A DNA stretch of 64,000 bases, from NCBI GenBank assembly GCA_030587435.1, contig JAUQZC010000010.1:16504-80503 (forward strand). The letters run 5' to 3'. Position 1 is the stretch's first letter, and every line of letters begins with the position of its first letter. This document shows, one piece after another, positions 9,948 to 18,416 of this stretch. The notes beneath the pieces were generated by a model that saw nothing but the letters and a program-made list of their open reading frames with translations, did not search any database and was not told the DNA's origin. Made by a program: the position numbers and the translations under genes. This DNA is from Candidatus Baldrarchaeota archaeon (lineage in GTDB: Archaea; Asgardarchaeota; Baldrarchaeia; Baldrarchaeales; DXJG01).

Positions 9948-10498
9948 CTTTTATACAAATCATGTTGAATACCCAGTATGTCGAGAACTTTACCTATTAC
10001 GAAATTTATAAGGTCTTCGATGGTTTTGGGCTTATGGTAAAATGCTGGCATTGCAGGAATTATTATTGCACCTGCTTCTGCGGCTTTAACCATATTTTTT
10101 AGATGAACTATGGATAAGGGAGTTTCTCTGGGAACAAGGATTAGCGGCTTTTTTTCTTTTAACATACATTCTGCGGCTCTAGTAATGAGATTATCTGCAT
10201 AACCGTTAGCTATCGCAGAGAGAGTTTTCATACTACAAGGTATAATTATCATTCCATCTGATCGGTATGATCCGCTAGCGATGGGTGCCGTAAAATCGTG
10301 AGGGTCGTAGGTGAAATCTGCGAATTTTTTTACCTCTTTTATATCCATATTTAATTCGTGCTTAATAATTACCTTAGCTGGCTCTGAAATAATTAAATGA
10401 GTTTTTATCCTCATTTTTTTAAAGTACTTCAAAAGTTGGACGCCGTATATTATTCCACTTGCACCGGTTAATGCGATAATAAATTCCAAATTTCTCAC
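9932..10498 (-). CDS. ubiX: UbiX-type flavin prenyltransferase
   Basis: The 188-residue protein makes prenyl-FMN, the cofactor of the adjacent UbiD homologue. Typical UbiX blocks are present: ALTGASGIIYG at the FMN-binding N-terminus, IIIPCSMKTLSAIANGYADNL split by a short loop, and LVPRETPLS. The GTG start at 10498 overlaps the previous gene's stop (GTGA), a common coupled arrangement here; an in-frame TTG nine bases on is the alternative. Placement between the decarboxylase and the upstream chaperone-like gene suggests a single transcript. Confidence 0.95.
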   Translation of the reverse strand: MRNLEFIIALTGASGIIYGVQLLKYFKKMRIKTHLIISEPAKVIIKHELNMDIKEVKKFADFTYDPHDFTAPIASGSYRSDGMIIIPCSMKTLSAIANGYADNLITRAAECMLKEKKPLILVPRETPLSIVHLKNMVKAAEAGAIIIPAMPAFYHKPKTIEDLINFVIGKVLDILGIQHDLYKRWGEK

Positions 10499-10854
10499 AG
10501 TCCCTTAATTTTCTTTATTAAATTGTTAACACCCTTAACTACAGTTTTATACCGGTCTAAGCTCTTTTCCTTTAGGTTAACTATTGCTAAAACAGCCATG
10601 CCAAGCTCTGTGGCTAATCTCTCCGCAATAGCACGGGCAACAACTTCTCCTTTCATGTCAAAGGCTGTAAGCAGCGATGAAATTGCTCTTTTACTGATTT
10701 CAGGAATTCTTGAAGGAATTGCCATGGCAATCGTTCCAATTTTGTACGTAGTATCTGTAACAATAATAATTATCCCATTGGCAAGTCTTATACATAGTAT
10801 GGAAATCTGATAACCTTTTTCTTCTATCTTCTCCTCAAAAACCATCTTGGACAT
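10495..10854 (-). CDS. PAC3/PAC4-like proteasome assembly chaperone homologue
   Basis: A 119-residue protein. The pattern IGTIAMAIPSR, then SS-LL, then AxAIAERLATELG and a terminal VVKGVN resembles the eukaryotic PAC4/Poc4 core (IGxLAVAMPxR...LARRLAxxxGKQVFVSxNL). On that basis I call it a member of the archaeal PAC3/PAC4-like group; the match is remote and made by eye. The start is ATG 10854, because GGAGAT, lying inside the last codons of the preceding gene, is correctly spaced for it. Being first-but-one in the mevalonate operon gives no obvious functional link. Confidence 0.55.
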   Translation of the reverse strand: MSKMVFEEKIEEKGYQISILCIRLANGIIIIVTDTTYKIGTIAMAIPSRIPEISKRAISSLLTAFDMKGEVVARAIAERLATELGMAVLAIVNLKEKSLDRYKTVVKGVNNLIKKIKGL

Positions 10855-10856
10855 TT

Positions 10857-11657
10857 TTATCTCCAAGTTTTCACGTGATTTTCCATGATTTTTACAGCCT
10901 TTTCTAATGACAGTTCGCCTTTAGCTACCTTTTCTGCAAGATCCCAGCTTATCGTTATTCTGCCATTAGATAATATTCTACTTTTGGCTTGAATATATTT
11001 TATTTCACCTGGTTTCAGCGATATATTAATATCATCAATATTTACAGCTCTTCCCTTCTTTTTGGATATGAGCATAGCAGCAGTAATATCTCTCTTTCTA
11101 AATTTAGTTCTAGTCATTGTGGTATAGGTTTCATCAACAATTTCGTAGTGAGCACGTAACCGAATATTCTTAAGATATCTAAAAAGCCATCTTTGATGCA
11201 AAGGAGAACCATTACCAATTCTTATGATCAATTCTCTGTCTGAAAATTGTAACAAAGCATTTTGTACAAGTTTTATATACTTAATGACTTCGTGAGGCGA
11301 ATGAAAGAGACCCGTATCAATTACTTTTCCTCCAAAAGTTACAACAATACCATATACATCCCCAGGATCTATACCTATTACGACCTGCCCTTTTCTTCCA
11401 CTTTCGCTTAATAGAACTTTTAACTTCAAGATTGCTTTTTTAATGTCGTTTATATTAGCACTTGTTGTTATGATGTGTGCATTAATATTCTTAGGTATTT
11501 TTTCTACTTCTTCTGTGCTTGTAAGGATTATAGTTACATCTTTGGGTATTTCTCCTTTAAGGAGTAAACTATAATATGGAATACCAAGTTCCTTAAGTTC
11601 TTTCGAAATTAAATGAAAAATTTTTGGTTTTTCTGTTATTACCGCTATTCTTACCAT
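10857..11657 (-). CDS. RNase H-fold (RuvC/YqgF-like) protein of unknown role
   Basis: A 266-residue protein. After an N-terminal Rossmann-like 85 residues comes a RuvC/YqgF-type RNase H fold: GIDPGDVYG (D97, D100), a conserved acidic residue on strand four (E176 in IVDET) and a helix bearing RDITAAMLIS (D190). The D/E/D set is what an active nuclease of this fold would need, so a Holliday-junction or RNA-related nuclease is plausible but unproven. It is the first gene of the minus-strand mevalonate operon, is divergent from radB, and its stop overlaps the SD of the next gene. Confidence 0.7.
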   Translation of the reverse strand: MVRIAVITEKPKIFHLISKELKELGIPYYSLLLKGEIPKDVTIILTSTEEVEKIPKNINAHIITTSANINDIKKAILKLKVLLSESGRKGQVVIGIDPGDVYGIVVTFGGKVIDTGLFHSPHEVIKYIKLVQNALLQFSDRELIIRIGNGSPLHQRWLFRYLKNIRLRAHYEIVDETYTTMTRTKFRKRDITAAMLISKKKGRAVNIDDINISLKPGEIKYIQAKSRILSNGRITISWDLAEKVAKGELSLEKAVKIMENHVKTWR

Positions 11658-11762
11658 GTACTCACTACTCCACGTTTTACGGGAATTTCATAAATAGGTC
11701 TTGAAGATAAATATATTTGTTTTTATTATTTCACTGAAAATATTTTGAGATGAGGAAGGAAA

Positions 11763-12434
11763 ATGATAAGCTTTCTAACAACAGGTTGTGAAAAGTTAGA
11801 TAAATTAATGTGTGGAGGTATCCCCATCGGCCACATAACTCATATATACGGTTCTGCAGGTACTGGGAAAACAACCTTTGCTCTCCAGTGCTCGGTTAAT
11901 TCAGCTTTAAATGGGTGTAAAACCGTTTTTATTGATACGGAAGGATCCTTTTCGATTGAAAGGCTTAAACAGATTTCTGAAGACTATTTTGATTTTATAG
12001 TGGGAAAAATTATTGTTTTTCATCCGTCTACCTTTGGTGATCAATCTGATTTAATTGATATTCTTGACGATATGTGTGATAAAAATACACGACTTATAGT
12101 TTTTGATACAGTAACCAGATTATACCGGGCAGAACTGTTAGAATATAGGAATACTCATATATTACAGCATGAACTTAACAGGCAAATGGCTTTTCTTTTT
12201 AAAATAGCTAAACAAAAAAATGTTGCGGTTCTTTTGACGAATCAAGTGAGATCTTCATTTAAAGAAGAAGCTTTAGAAGCTGTTGCATCCAGTATTATAA
12301 ATTGGTGGGCCAGTATAGTTATTAAATTCGTTCGAGAAAGAGAGGTTAAGCGAAGAGCAGAAATAGTAAAACATTATAGTAAACCGTCAGGCGCGTCGAT
12401 AACATTCTTTATAACATCAAGGGGTCTAAAATAG
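11763..12434 (+). CDS. radB: RadB recombinase paralogue
   Basis: RadB is an archaeal RecA-family ATPase that assists RadA in recombination and lacks the N-terminal helix-hairpin-helix domain. The 223-residue protein has Walker A GSAGTGKTT at 30-38, Walker B RLIVFDTVTRL near 115, and the C-terminal RecA core. Length matches the family. Start ATG at 11763 follows a GAGGAAGGAAA tract. It is eight bases upstream of carS, so the two are probably co-transcribed. Confidence 0.95.
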   Translation: MISFLTTGCEKLDKLMCGGIPIGHITHIYGSAGTGKTTFALQCSVNSALNGCKTVFIDTEGSFSIERLKQISEDYFDFIVGKIIVFHPSTFGDQSDLIDILDDMCDKNTRLIVFDTVTRLYRAELLEYRNTHILQHELNRQMAFLFKIAKQKNVAVLLTNQVRSSFKEEALEAVASSIINWWASIVIKFVREREVKRRAEIVKHYSKPSGASITFFITSRGLK

Positions 12435-12442
12435 GTGATAGT

Positions 12443-13003
12443 ATGTTGCCTCTGTGGCTTGAAATACTAATAGCTTTATGGTTTATCTTACCCGCATATG
12501 TCGCAAATGCTTTTGCAGTCATATTTAGTGGGGGGCCTCCTATAGATTTTGGCAGATTTTTCATAGATGGAAAACGTGTATTTGGAGACGGGAAGACCGT
12601 TGGAGGTTTTGTAGGCGGGGTCGTCATCGGTATTGTTGTGAGTGAAATTCAAGTAATGTTATCATCGTATATTTTAAAGCTAATAGCGATTTATTATGTA
12701 ATAGATGTTTATGTGGCTTTTCTCATTAAGTCATCGCTTCTAAGGGGATTTCTTCTGTCGTTTGGAGCCATGTTTGGGGACTTAATCGGATCTTTTGTAA
12801 AAAGAAGGTTGGGTTTAAGAAGAGGGGCGCCTGCACCTTTACTAGATCAATTAGATTTCCTTTTAGGTGCAATAGTCTTTACTAATTTGATATGTCCTCT
12901 ACAGTTTAAATATGCCGTTATTCTTTTAATAATAACACCAATAATTCATTTAGGCTCAAACATCATTGGATACATGTTTAAGTTAAAAAGAGAGCCCTGG
13001 TAA
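12443..13003 (+). CDS. carS: CDP-archaeol synthase CarS
   Basis: CarS transfers CMP to unsaturated archaetidic acid to give CDP-archaeol, the precursor of polar archaeal lipids. The 186-residue membrane protein has about five hydrophobic segments and the CdsA-like signature GDLIGSFVKRRLGLRRG near 112-128 with FGDGKTVGG near 51-59. It lies directly after radB. Together with the mevalonate operon 2 kb upstream on the other strand, it makes this stretch rich in lipid genes. Confidence 0.95.
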   Translation: MLPLWLEILIALWFILPAYVANAFAVIFSGGPPIDFGRFFIDGKRVFGDGKTVGGFVGGVVIGIVVSEIQVMLSSYILKLIAIYYVIDVYVAFLIKSSLLRGFLLSFGAMFGDLIGSFVKRRLGLRRGAPAPLLDQLDFLLGAIVFTNLICPLQFKYAVILLIITPIIHLGSNIIGYMFKLKREPW

Positions 13004-13011
13004 TTACATAC

Positions 13012-13431
13012 TCATCTTTTAAATATTCCCGGAGCCTTTTTGGTGAATAGCCAGTGTAAACCTATGTACCCTATAAGCGCTAACACAATTCCCATAATCA
13101 ATAAGGTTTTTGCATAGTTTGGTCTGTAAACGTGCTTTGTACTCTGGTATATTACCATGAATCCAATAAATCCAATCATCATGAAAGTAAAGGCAACTAG
13201 TCCCTCAATTACAGTTTGCCGTGTCAACTCACCCATAACCATGAAGCCTTCAGGTAGTGTCTTATAATTTACGACGGCAAACATACCTCCACCAAGTATG
13301 AAGAGAATGAATGACATTGCAAGTATGAAAAGCGCATCTGGTGATGGTGTTTTCCTAGGTATTTTGAGTCTAGGCTTCTCTAAACGTAATCTAGGTATCT
13401 TTAGTATTTTAGGCCACCAAAGACGAACCAT
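13012..13431 (-). CDS. 3-TM membrane protein of unknown function
   Basis: I do not recognise this 139-residue protein. A basic, proline-rich N-terminal tail of about 33 residues with repeated R/K-x-P elements precedes three strongly hydrophobic segments near 34-55, 72-95 and 107-130, and a short basic C-terminus. The topology would place the tail on the cytoplasmic side by the positive-inside rule. ATG at 13431. It lies between carS (convergent, 8 bases) and radA (divergent). Confidence 0.65.
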   Translation of the reverse strand: MVRLWWPKILKIPRLRLEKPRLKIPRKTPSPDALFILAMSFILFILGGGMFAVVNYKTLPEGFMVMGELTRQTVIEGLVAFTFMMIGFIGFMVIYQSTKHVYRPNYAKTLLIMGIVLALIGYIGLHWLFTKKAPGIFKR

Positions 13432-13568
13432 GTAGGGTCCTCCAAGATGCTAGTTCATGAATCTCTATACAAGTTTTTAAGCTTATAAGCATATCCTCAA
13501 CTGGATTAGTAGCTGTACAAACTGGAATGATTCGGTTGTAAGATGATTAGAAAAACTCATAAGCACAT

Positions 13569-14564
13569 GTGGTACCGATAAAAATAGAGATAAATGGAGG
13601 GTCTAAAATTTCTAGGGAAAAGAAAAAACCCAAAGAAATAATGGATTTACCAGGTGTTGGACCATCCATAGCGAAAAAACTAAGTGAAGCGGGCTATAAG
13701 AGTATAGCAGCAATAGCTGTTGCAACGCCATCTGAGCTTGCTGCAGCTGCAGACATTGGGCAAACAACGGCCCAAAAAATTATTGAAGCCGCAAGACAAG
13801 CCTTAGAATTTGGGTTCGAAACTGCAGATAAAATTTATGAACGCAGACAACGCGTTGGGAAAATAACAACCTGTTCAAAAAATCTAGATAGATTGCTTGG
13901 AGGAGGAATAGAAACCCAGGCCATAACCGAGGTTTTTGGAGCTTATAGAACGGGAAAAACGCAACTTGCACATCAACTTGCAGTAAATGTTCAACTACCT
14001 CCAGAAAAGGGTGGGTTAGAAGGAAGAGCCATTTATATAGACACAGAAGGAACTTTTAGACCGGAAAGAATACATCAGATGGCCCAAGCTGTAGGACTAG
14101 ACCCTAAACAAGCTCTAAAAAATATAATTTATGCAAGAGCATATAATTCCGATCACCAAATGCTATTAGCTCAACAGGCACAAGAAATAATATCAGAACA
14201 GAGTGTAAAACTTTTAATAATCGATTCAATAATGTCTCATTTTAGAGCAGAATATCCAGGAAGGGAAATGTTAGCAGAACGCCAGCAAAAACTGAATAAG
14301 CATCTACATACCCTACAAAGACTAGCTGACATCGAAAACATTGCTGTGTTTGTAACAAACCAAGTAATGGCTAGACCCGATGTATTCTTCGGGGACCCTA
14401 CCGAACCAGTAGGTGGCCATGTATTAGCTCATGTACCCCAAACAAGGCTGTATTTAAGACGCAGTAAGGACAACAGAAGAATCTGCAGACTCGTAGACTC
14501 ACCTTACCTGCCCGAAGGAGAAGTTGTTTTCATAATATCCGAAGAGGGTATTCGAGATCCCTAG
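13569..14564 (+). CDS. radA: RadA recombinase
   Basis: RadA forms filaments on single-stranded DNA and catalyses strand exchange. The protein has an N-terminal HhH domain ([13 protein letters not shown]), a basic linker, Walker [10 protein letters not shown] near residue 124, Walker B LLIIDSIM and the DNA-binding loops ending in [12 protein letters not shown]. The conventional frame opens at GTG 13569, but that codon has no Shine-Dalgarno site. GGAGGG at 13596-13601 is six bases before an in-frame ATT at 13608 that gives a family-typical N-terminus ([14 protein letters not shown]). No ATG, GTG or TTG occurs there. I keep the GTG coordinate and flag ATT as the likelier start. Confidence 0.95.
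   Translation: MVPIKIEINGGSKISREKKKPKEIMDLPGVGPSIAKKLSEAGYKSIAAIAVATPSELAAAADIGQTTAQKIIEAARQALEFGFETADKIYERRQRVGKITTCSKNLDRLLGGGIETQAITEVFGAYRTGKTQLAHQLAVNVQLPPEKGGLEGRAIYIDTEGTFRPERIHQMAQAVGLDPKQALKNIIYARAYNSDHQMLLAQQAQEIISEQSVKLLIIDSIMSHFRAEYPGREMLAERQQKLNKHLHTLQRLADIENIAVFVTNQVMARPDVFFGDPTEPVGGHVLAHVPQTRLYLRRSKDNRRICRLVDSPYLPEGEVVFIISEEGIRDP
13596..13601 (+). promoter_or_regulatory. Shine-Dalgarno site pointing to an ATT start for radA
   Basis: GGAGGG sits six bases upstream of ATT at 13608-13610, inside the reading frame that begins at GTG 13569. It is the only strong ribosome-binding site in the 5' region of radA. A TATA-like CTTATAAG at 13482-13489 would put transcription start near 13512, so a leader containing this site is expected. 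Confidence 0.5.
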
Positions 14565-14637
14565 ATTAACCTAACTTCCTAATGGTTTTACAATACAGTA
14601 GCAAAAGAAAAGGGATAAAGCATAGTTTATAAGAAAG

Positions 14638-15426
14638 TTAGTAATACTTTGTTCTTCGATTTTTGACAAATTTTTTGAAAATGGACATGTAAAGGCATTC
14701 TTCTGGCGATATTAGCATGCTTTCAAGATTAATTGTATAATCAGTAAATTTAATTGGCGCACCCCTAATTAGAACTGCTGGAACCATTTCTCCAGCTTCA
14801 CCCATTAAAATCTCTGCAGCAGATGCCAAATTATCGGCTATCGCTCGTCTCGTTATCATTAATGGTTTCCCAAATATGTCTAGTTTTCCTCTTTCATCAG
14901 ATACTGGTACAAAGCCAGCAACCCCTAAAGCAATGCCTATAGTTCCAAGCCTCAGCGGCTGAGTCCTACTATCAGCAATTATAACACCAATTCTTTTGCC
15001 AGTTTTATCAAATATTCGTCTTCTAACTTCTTCAGCGGTTTTCATGGGATCCTTAGGTAATAGGACAACACAACCTGGTGGAGCATTAGATTTATCAATT
15101 CCAGCATTAGCAATCAAAACACCACGCTTTAAAGTAAGAATAACGTGAGGAATGCCACCAAGAATCTCATCAGCTTCACGTAAAATCAATTCAGCCAGTT
15201 CAGGGGTAACATCATACTTTTTTGCCAGTTCAAAAGCCTTAGAACTAGGTTGTATTTTGCTTAATTCTATAATTCTTCCTTCAGCTGTTGCGACAGCAGT
15301 TTCAGCTAAAACTAATATATCATTATTTTTAATCTTCTCTCCCATTTTCTCCAAGGATTCAAGAATAACTTCAACTATATCGTCGCCTGGAGTAATCACT
15401 CTAGTTTTAATCGGTATAAGAGTCAT
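14638..15426 (-). CDS. cofE: coenzyme F420-0:L-glutamate ligase CofE
   Basis: CofE adds gamma-linked glutamates to F420-0 using GTP. The protein (262 residues) has family blocks DILVLAETAVATAEGR near 38-53, GGIPHVILTLKRGVLIANAGID split around residue 100, and IADSRTQPLRLGTIGIALGVAG around 160. GGAAG precedes the ATG at 15426 with good spacing, so I prefer it to GTG 15432. The start lies within the last codons of the upstream DHPS-like gene, which implies coupling. F420 is needed by the Mer and Mtd encoded at the right end of the window. Confidence 0.95.
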   Translation of the reverse strand: MTLIPIKTRVITPGDDIVEVILESLEKMGEKIKNNDILVLAETAVATAEGRIIELSKIQPSSKAFELAKKYDVTPELAELILREADEILGGIPHVILTLKRGVLIANAGIDKSNAPPGCVVLLPKDPMKTAEEVRRRIFDKTGKRIGVIIADSRTQPLRLGTIGIALGVAGFVPVSDERGKLDIFGKPLMITRRAIADNLASAAEILMGEAGEMVPAVLIRGAPIKFTDYTINLESMLISPEECLYMSIFKKFVKNRRTKYY

Positions 15427-16636
15427 AGCCACTTCCTTTCCACACTCCCAATATATGTTTCAAAAGTTTTGCAACTACACCGAGATTAAAGGGCATTTTT
15501 TCTATCTTCTTCACCAATCTTCTATATTGAGTGTAGGTTCCAAAAATGATGATAGAACCTTTTTTTAAATGGAAGTCTACCATTTCTTTTGGCAAGGCAG
15601 CATCTCCACCGCATGCTAACATTTCTTGTTTAATAACTAACGCAGCTGGAGTACTAATGTTTTCAACGAGTATGGCAATGTATGTTGATTTTTGATTAAA
15701 TATATTCAAAGCTTGTTGATCAACACCTATCTTGATAAGTAGGTCTTCTATATCGCCAAGATAACCAGAAGTGTACAGTAAAGTAGCACTTATTCCCTCC
15801 ATACTTGAACTTATGACCCTTCTTTTAATCGCTTCGGCTATTTTGACTGCTTGCAAAGTCTCCTTAACGTCATGAGCCCTTACTAGATGAGCACCATTAT
15901 ATACTGCAATAGCGGTTGCCGCTAGACTACCAACCAACCTCTCGTTCGGGTCTTTTAGGTTAAGGATTTTCCCTATAAACGATTTTCTTGAAACTCCCAC
16001 CAAAATAGGTCTACAGAGAACTCTTAGCCTATTTAAATTCCTAAGTATATGAAGGTCTTCTGAAACCCTCTTTCCAAAACCGATTCCAGGATCTATAACA
16101 ATTTTTTCTTCAGGAATACCAGCATCCTTGGCAATTCGCAAACTTTGTCGAAGAGCATCCTTTATTTTTGGAATGTTTCCTACATCCCCGGGACGAGTCT
16201 CAGCAGCCATAACAATGGCCGACGCTTCGTATTCTGAAATTATTTGAGCCATCCTTTCGTCAGCTTTCAAGCCGCTAACATCATTTACAATAGTAGCTCC
16301 TTCTCTTAATGCAATATTTGCAACTTCTGCTCTAAATGTATCAGCACTTATCGGAACGTCAATAATATCACGCAATGTGCGTATAGCGAAACGCATGCGC
16401 CTTTTTTCCTCCGTAAGAGAAATGGGAGGAACTCCTGGTGCAGTGGACATTGCTCCCACGTCTATTATTTTGGCTCCTTCTTCAACCATTCTTAATGTTT
16501 TTTCTTCTATTTCCTTCTTTGACTTTGCGATGGAGCCTTTGTAAAACGACTCAGGGCTAACGTTTAGAACTCCAACAACAACTACATTATAATCGTCACC
16601 TACCGGAATATTGGCAATTTTCCCCCATATCTTCAT
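15407..16636 (-). CDS. dihydropteroate synthase-like protein with C-terminal extension
   Basis: The first 270 residues form a DHPS-type TIM barrel (NVSPESFYKG, IIDVGAMSTAPG, VIDPGIGFGKR, GVSRKSFIG, RAHDVKE). The remaining 135 or so residues are not part of normal DHPS and I cannot name them. Archaea with methanopterin do not use the folate route in the usual way, and DHPS-like proteins have been proposed to act in pterin assembly. Overlap with cofE by 20 bases supports a shared operon for C1-carrier cofactors, but the actual reaction is inferred only. Start ATG 16636. Confidence 0.82.
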   Translation of the reverse strand: MKIWGKIANIPVGDDYNVVVVGVLNVSPESFYKGSIAKSKKEIEEKTLRMVEEGAKIIDVGAMSTAPGVPPISLTEEKRRMRFAIRTLRDIIDVPISADTFRAEVANIALREGATIVNDVSGLKADERMAQIISEYEASAIVMAAETRPGDVGNIPKIKDALRQSLRIAKDAGIPEEKIVIDPGIGFGKRVSEDLHILRNLNRLRVLCRPILVGVSRKSFIGKILNLKDPNERLVGSLAATAIAVYNGAHLVRAHDVKETLQAVKIAEAIKRRVISSSMEGISATLLYTSGYLGDIEDLLIKIGVDQQALNIFNQKSTYIAILVENISTPAALVIKQEMLACGGDAALPKEMVDFHLKKGSIIIFGTYTQYRRLVKKIEKMPFNLGVVAKLLKHILGVWKGSGYDSYTD

Positions 16637-16696
16637 ACTTCATCACATCAAAATAAAGTACATTCTGACACCTTAGTACCTGCTGAAAATTTTAAA

Positions 16697-16727
16697 ATAT
16701 TTGCAGATCCAATACACTTGCAAATAT
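16697..16727. promoter_or_regulatory. 9-bp inverted repeat upstream of gcvT
   Basis: ATATTTGCA at 16697-16705 and its exact complement TGCAAATAT at 16719-16727 are separated by 13 bases, so the half-site centres are 22 bp apart, two turns of B-DNA. It lies in the divergent spacer between the DHPS-like gene and gcvT. A dimeric regulator site is plausible. Confidence 0.4.
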
Positions 16728-16837
16728 GATTTAACTTAGCTCACCGAGTTATTAGACATTTTATTTTTTCTTCACAATGAAAACCTTAAAAATGTTGTTA
16801 AGTGTTAGTGATTACAAATTTAAGTTGGTGGCACACT

Positions 16838-17986
16838 ATGGTTCTTCGTAAAACTCACTTATATGAGTGGCATAGGAAAAGAGCAAAAATGGTGGAATTT
16901 GTCGGGTGGCATATGCCTCTTTGGTACGAAGACACCGGCGGAATAATCAAAGAACATATGGCTGTCAGGGAAAGTGTAGGAATTTTTGACGTCACACATA
17001 TGGGGCGTTTTCTAATTAGTGGGAGTGACGCTGAAAGTTTCTTGCAATATGTAACTACGAACAACGTTAAACGACTAAAAAAACTTGGACAAGGACATTA
17101 CTCTGTTGTTTGTAACGAGAAAGGTGGAATAAAAGACGATATAACTCTATTTAAAATTGAAGATAACAAATATGTAATGGTTACCAATGCTGTGAATAGA
17201 GAAAAAATATACAAGTGGTTTAAAGCTAAATCGCAAGACTTCGATGTTAAAATCGAGGATATCTCTGATATAACTTGCATGTTTGCTGTTCAGGGTCCAA
17301 GAGCCCAATCTACACTTGAAAAGCTCACTAGTGACGATCTTAGCGGAATAAAGAGGTATTGGTGCGTATTGACGAAACTTGGAGGATACGATACTATAAT
17401 ATCCAGATCTGGGTATACCGGAGAAGACGGGTTCGAAATAATTATGTTAGATGTTCCATTTTCAGAAAAAGAAAAGGCAGTTGACTTGTGGGAGAAAATT
17501 TTGGAGGCTGGTAAGGAGTACGGGATCAAACCTTGCGGATTGGGTGCAAGAGATACGCTACGGCTTGAAGCTGGAATGGTTCTATATGGGAATGACATTG
17601 ATGAGAATATTTCTCCGCTGGAAGCTAGACTGAGTTTTGTTGTAAAATTTAAGAAAGGAGACTTTATAGGTCGGGAGGCATTATTAAGACAAAAAGAGGA
17701 AGGAGTGAAGAGGAAAAGAGTAGGATTAGAATTATTTGGACGTAGAGTTCCAAGACACGGCTATGAGATATTAAAGGGTAATGAAAAAATTGGATATGTC
17801 ACAAGTGGTGCTTTTTCACCGATACTCGAAAAGGGAATAGGGCTTGGACTTGTAAATTCTGAATATACGCAAACAGGTGAAGTTGTCCAAATAAATATTA
17901 GAGGTAAATTTGTGGATGCGAAAATAGTTAAGTGGCCCTTTTACGATACGGAAAAATATGGTTATACTAGAAAAGAAAGTACCTAG
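16838..17986 (+). CDS. gcvT: glycine cleavage T protein (aminomethyltransferase)
   Basis: GcvT moves the methylene group of lipoyl-bound aminomethyl to a tetrahydropterin and releases ammonia. The 382-residue protein has the usual N-terminus (HLYEWHRKRAKMVEF), the IFDVTHMGRF pterin-site strand and the RSGYTGEDGFEI block. A longer frame opens at GTG 16802, but GGTGG placed seven bases before ATG 16838 and the family N-terminus favour the ATG. gcvH follows 12 bases later. gcvPA, gcvPB and lpdA are not in the window. Whether the pterin is folate or methanopterin cannot be read. Confidence 0.95.
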   Translation: MVLRKTHLYEWHRKRAKMVEFVGWHMPLWYEDTGGIIKEHMAVRESVGIFDVTHMGRFLISGSDAESFLQYVTTNNVKRLKKLGQGHYSVVCNEKGGIKDDITLFKIEDNKYVMVTNAVNREKIYKWFKAKSQDFDVKIEDISDITCMFAVQGPRAQSTLEKLTSDDLSGIKRYWCVLTKLGGYDTIISRSGYTGEDGFEIIMLDVPFSEKEKAVDLWEKILEAGKEYGIKPCGLGARDTLRLEAGMVLYGNDIDENISPLEARLSFVVKFKKGDFIGREALLRQKEEGVKRKRVGLELFGRRVPRHGYEILKGNEKIGYVTSGAFSPILEKGIGLGLVNSEYTQTGEVVQINIRGKFVDAKIVKWPFYDTEKYGYTRKEST

Positions 17987-17998
17987 GAGGGTGATAAA

Positions 17999-18415
17999 AT
18001 GAAGGTAAACGACTATGAGATTCCTGAAGATTTATATTATACCGATACTCACGAATGGTTAAAAAGAGAAAATGGAAAGGTTAGAATTGGAATTACGGAC
18101 TACGCCCGAAAACAACTTGGTAACATAACATATGTAGGTTTCGAAGTCAAGGTGGGTGATGAAGTAGAGTTTAAGCAACCATTCGGAGAAATAGAGTCCG
18201 AAAAGGCCACAGAAGATCTTTATTCTCCAGTATCCGGTAAGGTGATTGAAGTTAACGTTGAACTGGAAGACATGCCACAAATAGTAGAGGATGACCCCTA
18301 TGGGAAAGGTTGGATGCTCCTTATAGAACCAGCAAACCTGGAAAACGACATAAAAAATCTCATGACTGCAAAAGAATACGCTGAATATTTAAAGAAAAAA
18401 CTTGAAGAAGAATAA
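17999..18415 (+). CDS. gcvH: glycine cleavage H protein
   Basis: The lipoyl carrier of the glycine cleavage system. The 138-residue protein has the characteristic lipoylation segment FGEIESEKATEDLYSP with the modified lysine at K69, preceded by THEWLKRENGKVRIGIT. A strong AGGAGGGTGATAAA leader precedes ATG 17999, and the gene is 12 bases after gcvT, so the two form an operon. Its stop is two bases from the convergent COG3199 gene. Confidence 0.97.
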   Translation: MKVNDYEIPEDLYYTDTHEWLKRENGKVRIGITDYARKQLGNITYVGFEVKVGDEVEFKQPFGEIESEKATEDLYSPVSGKVIEVNVELEDMPQIVEDDPYGKGWMLLIEPANLENDIKNLMTAKEYAEYLKKKLEEE

Positions 18416-18416
18416 T

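Noticed and set aside
16802..16837. GTG-initiated N-terminal extension of gcvT
   Set aside because: No ribosome-binding site, and the family N-terminus begins at ATG 16838.
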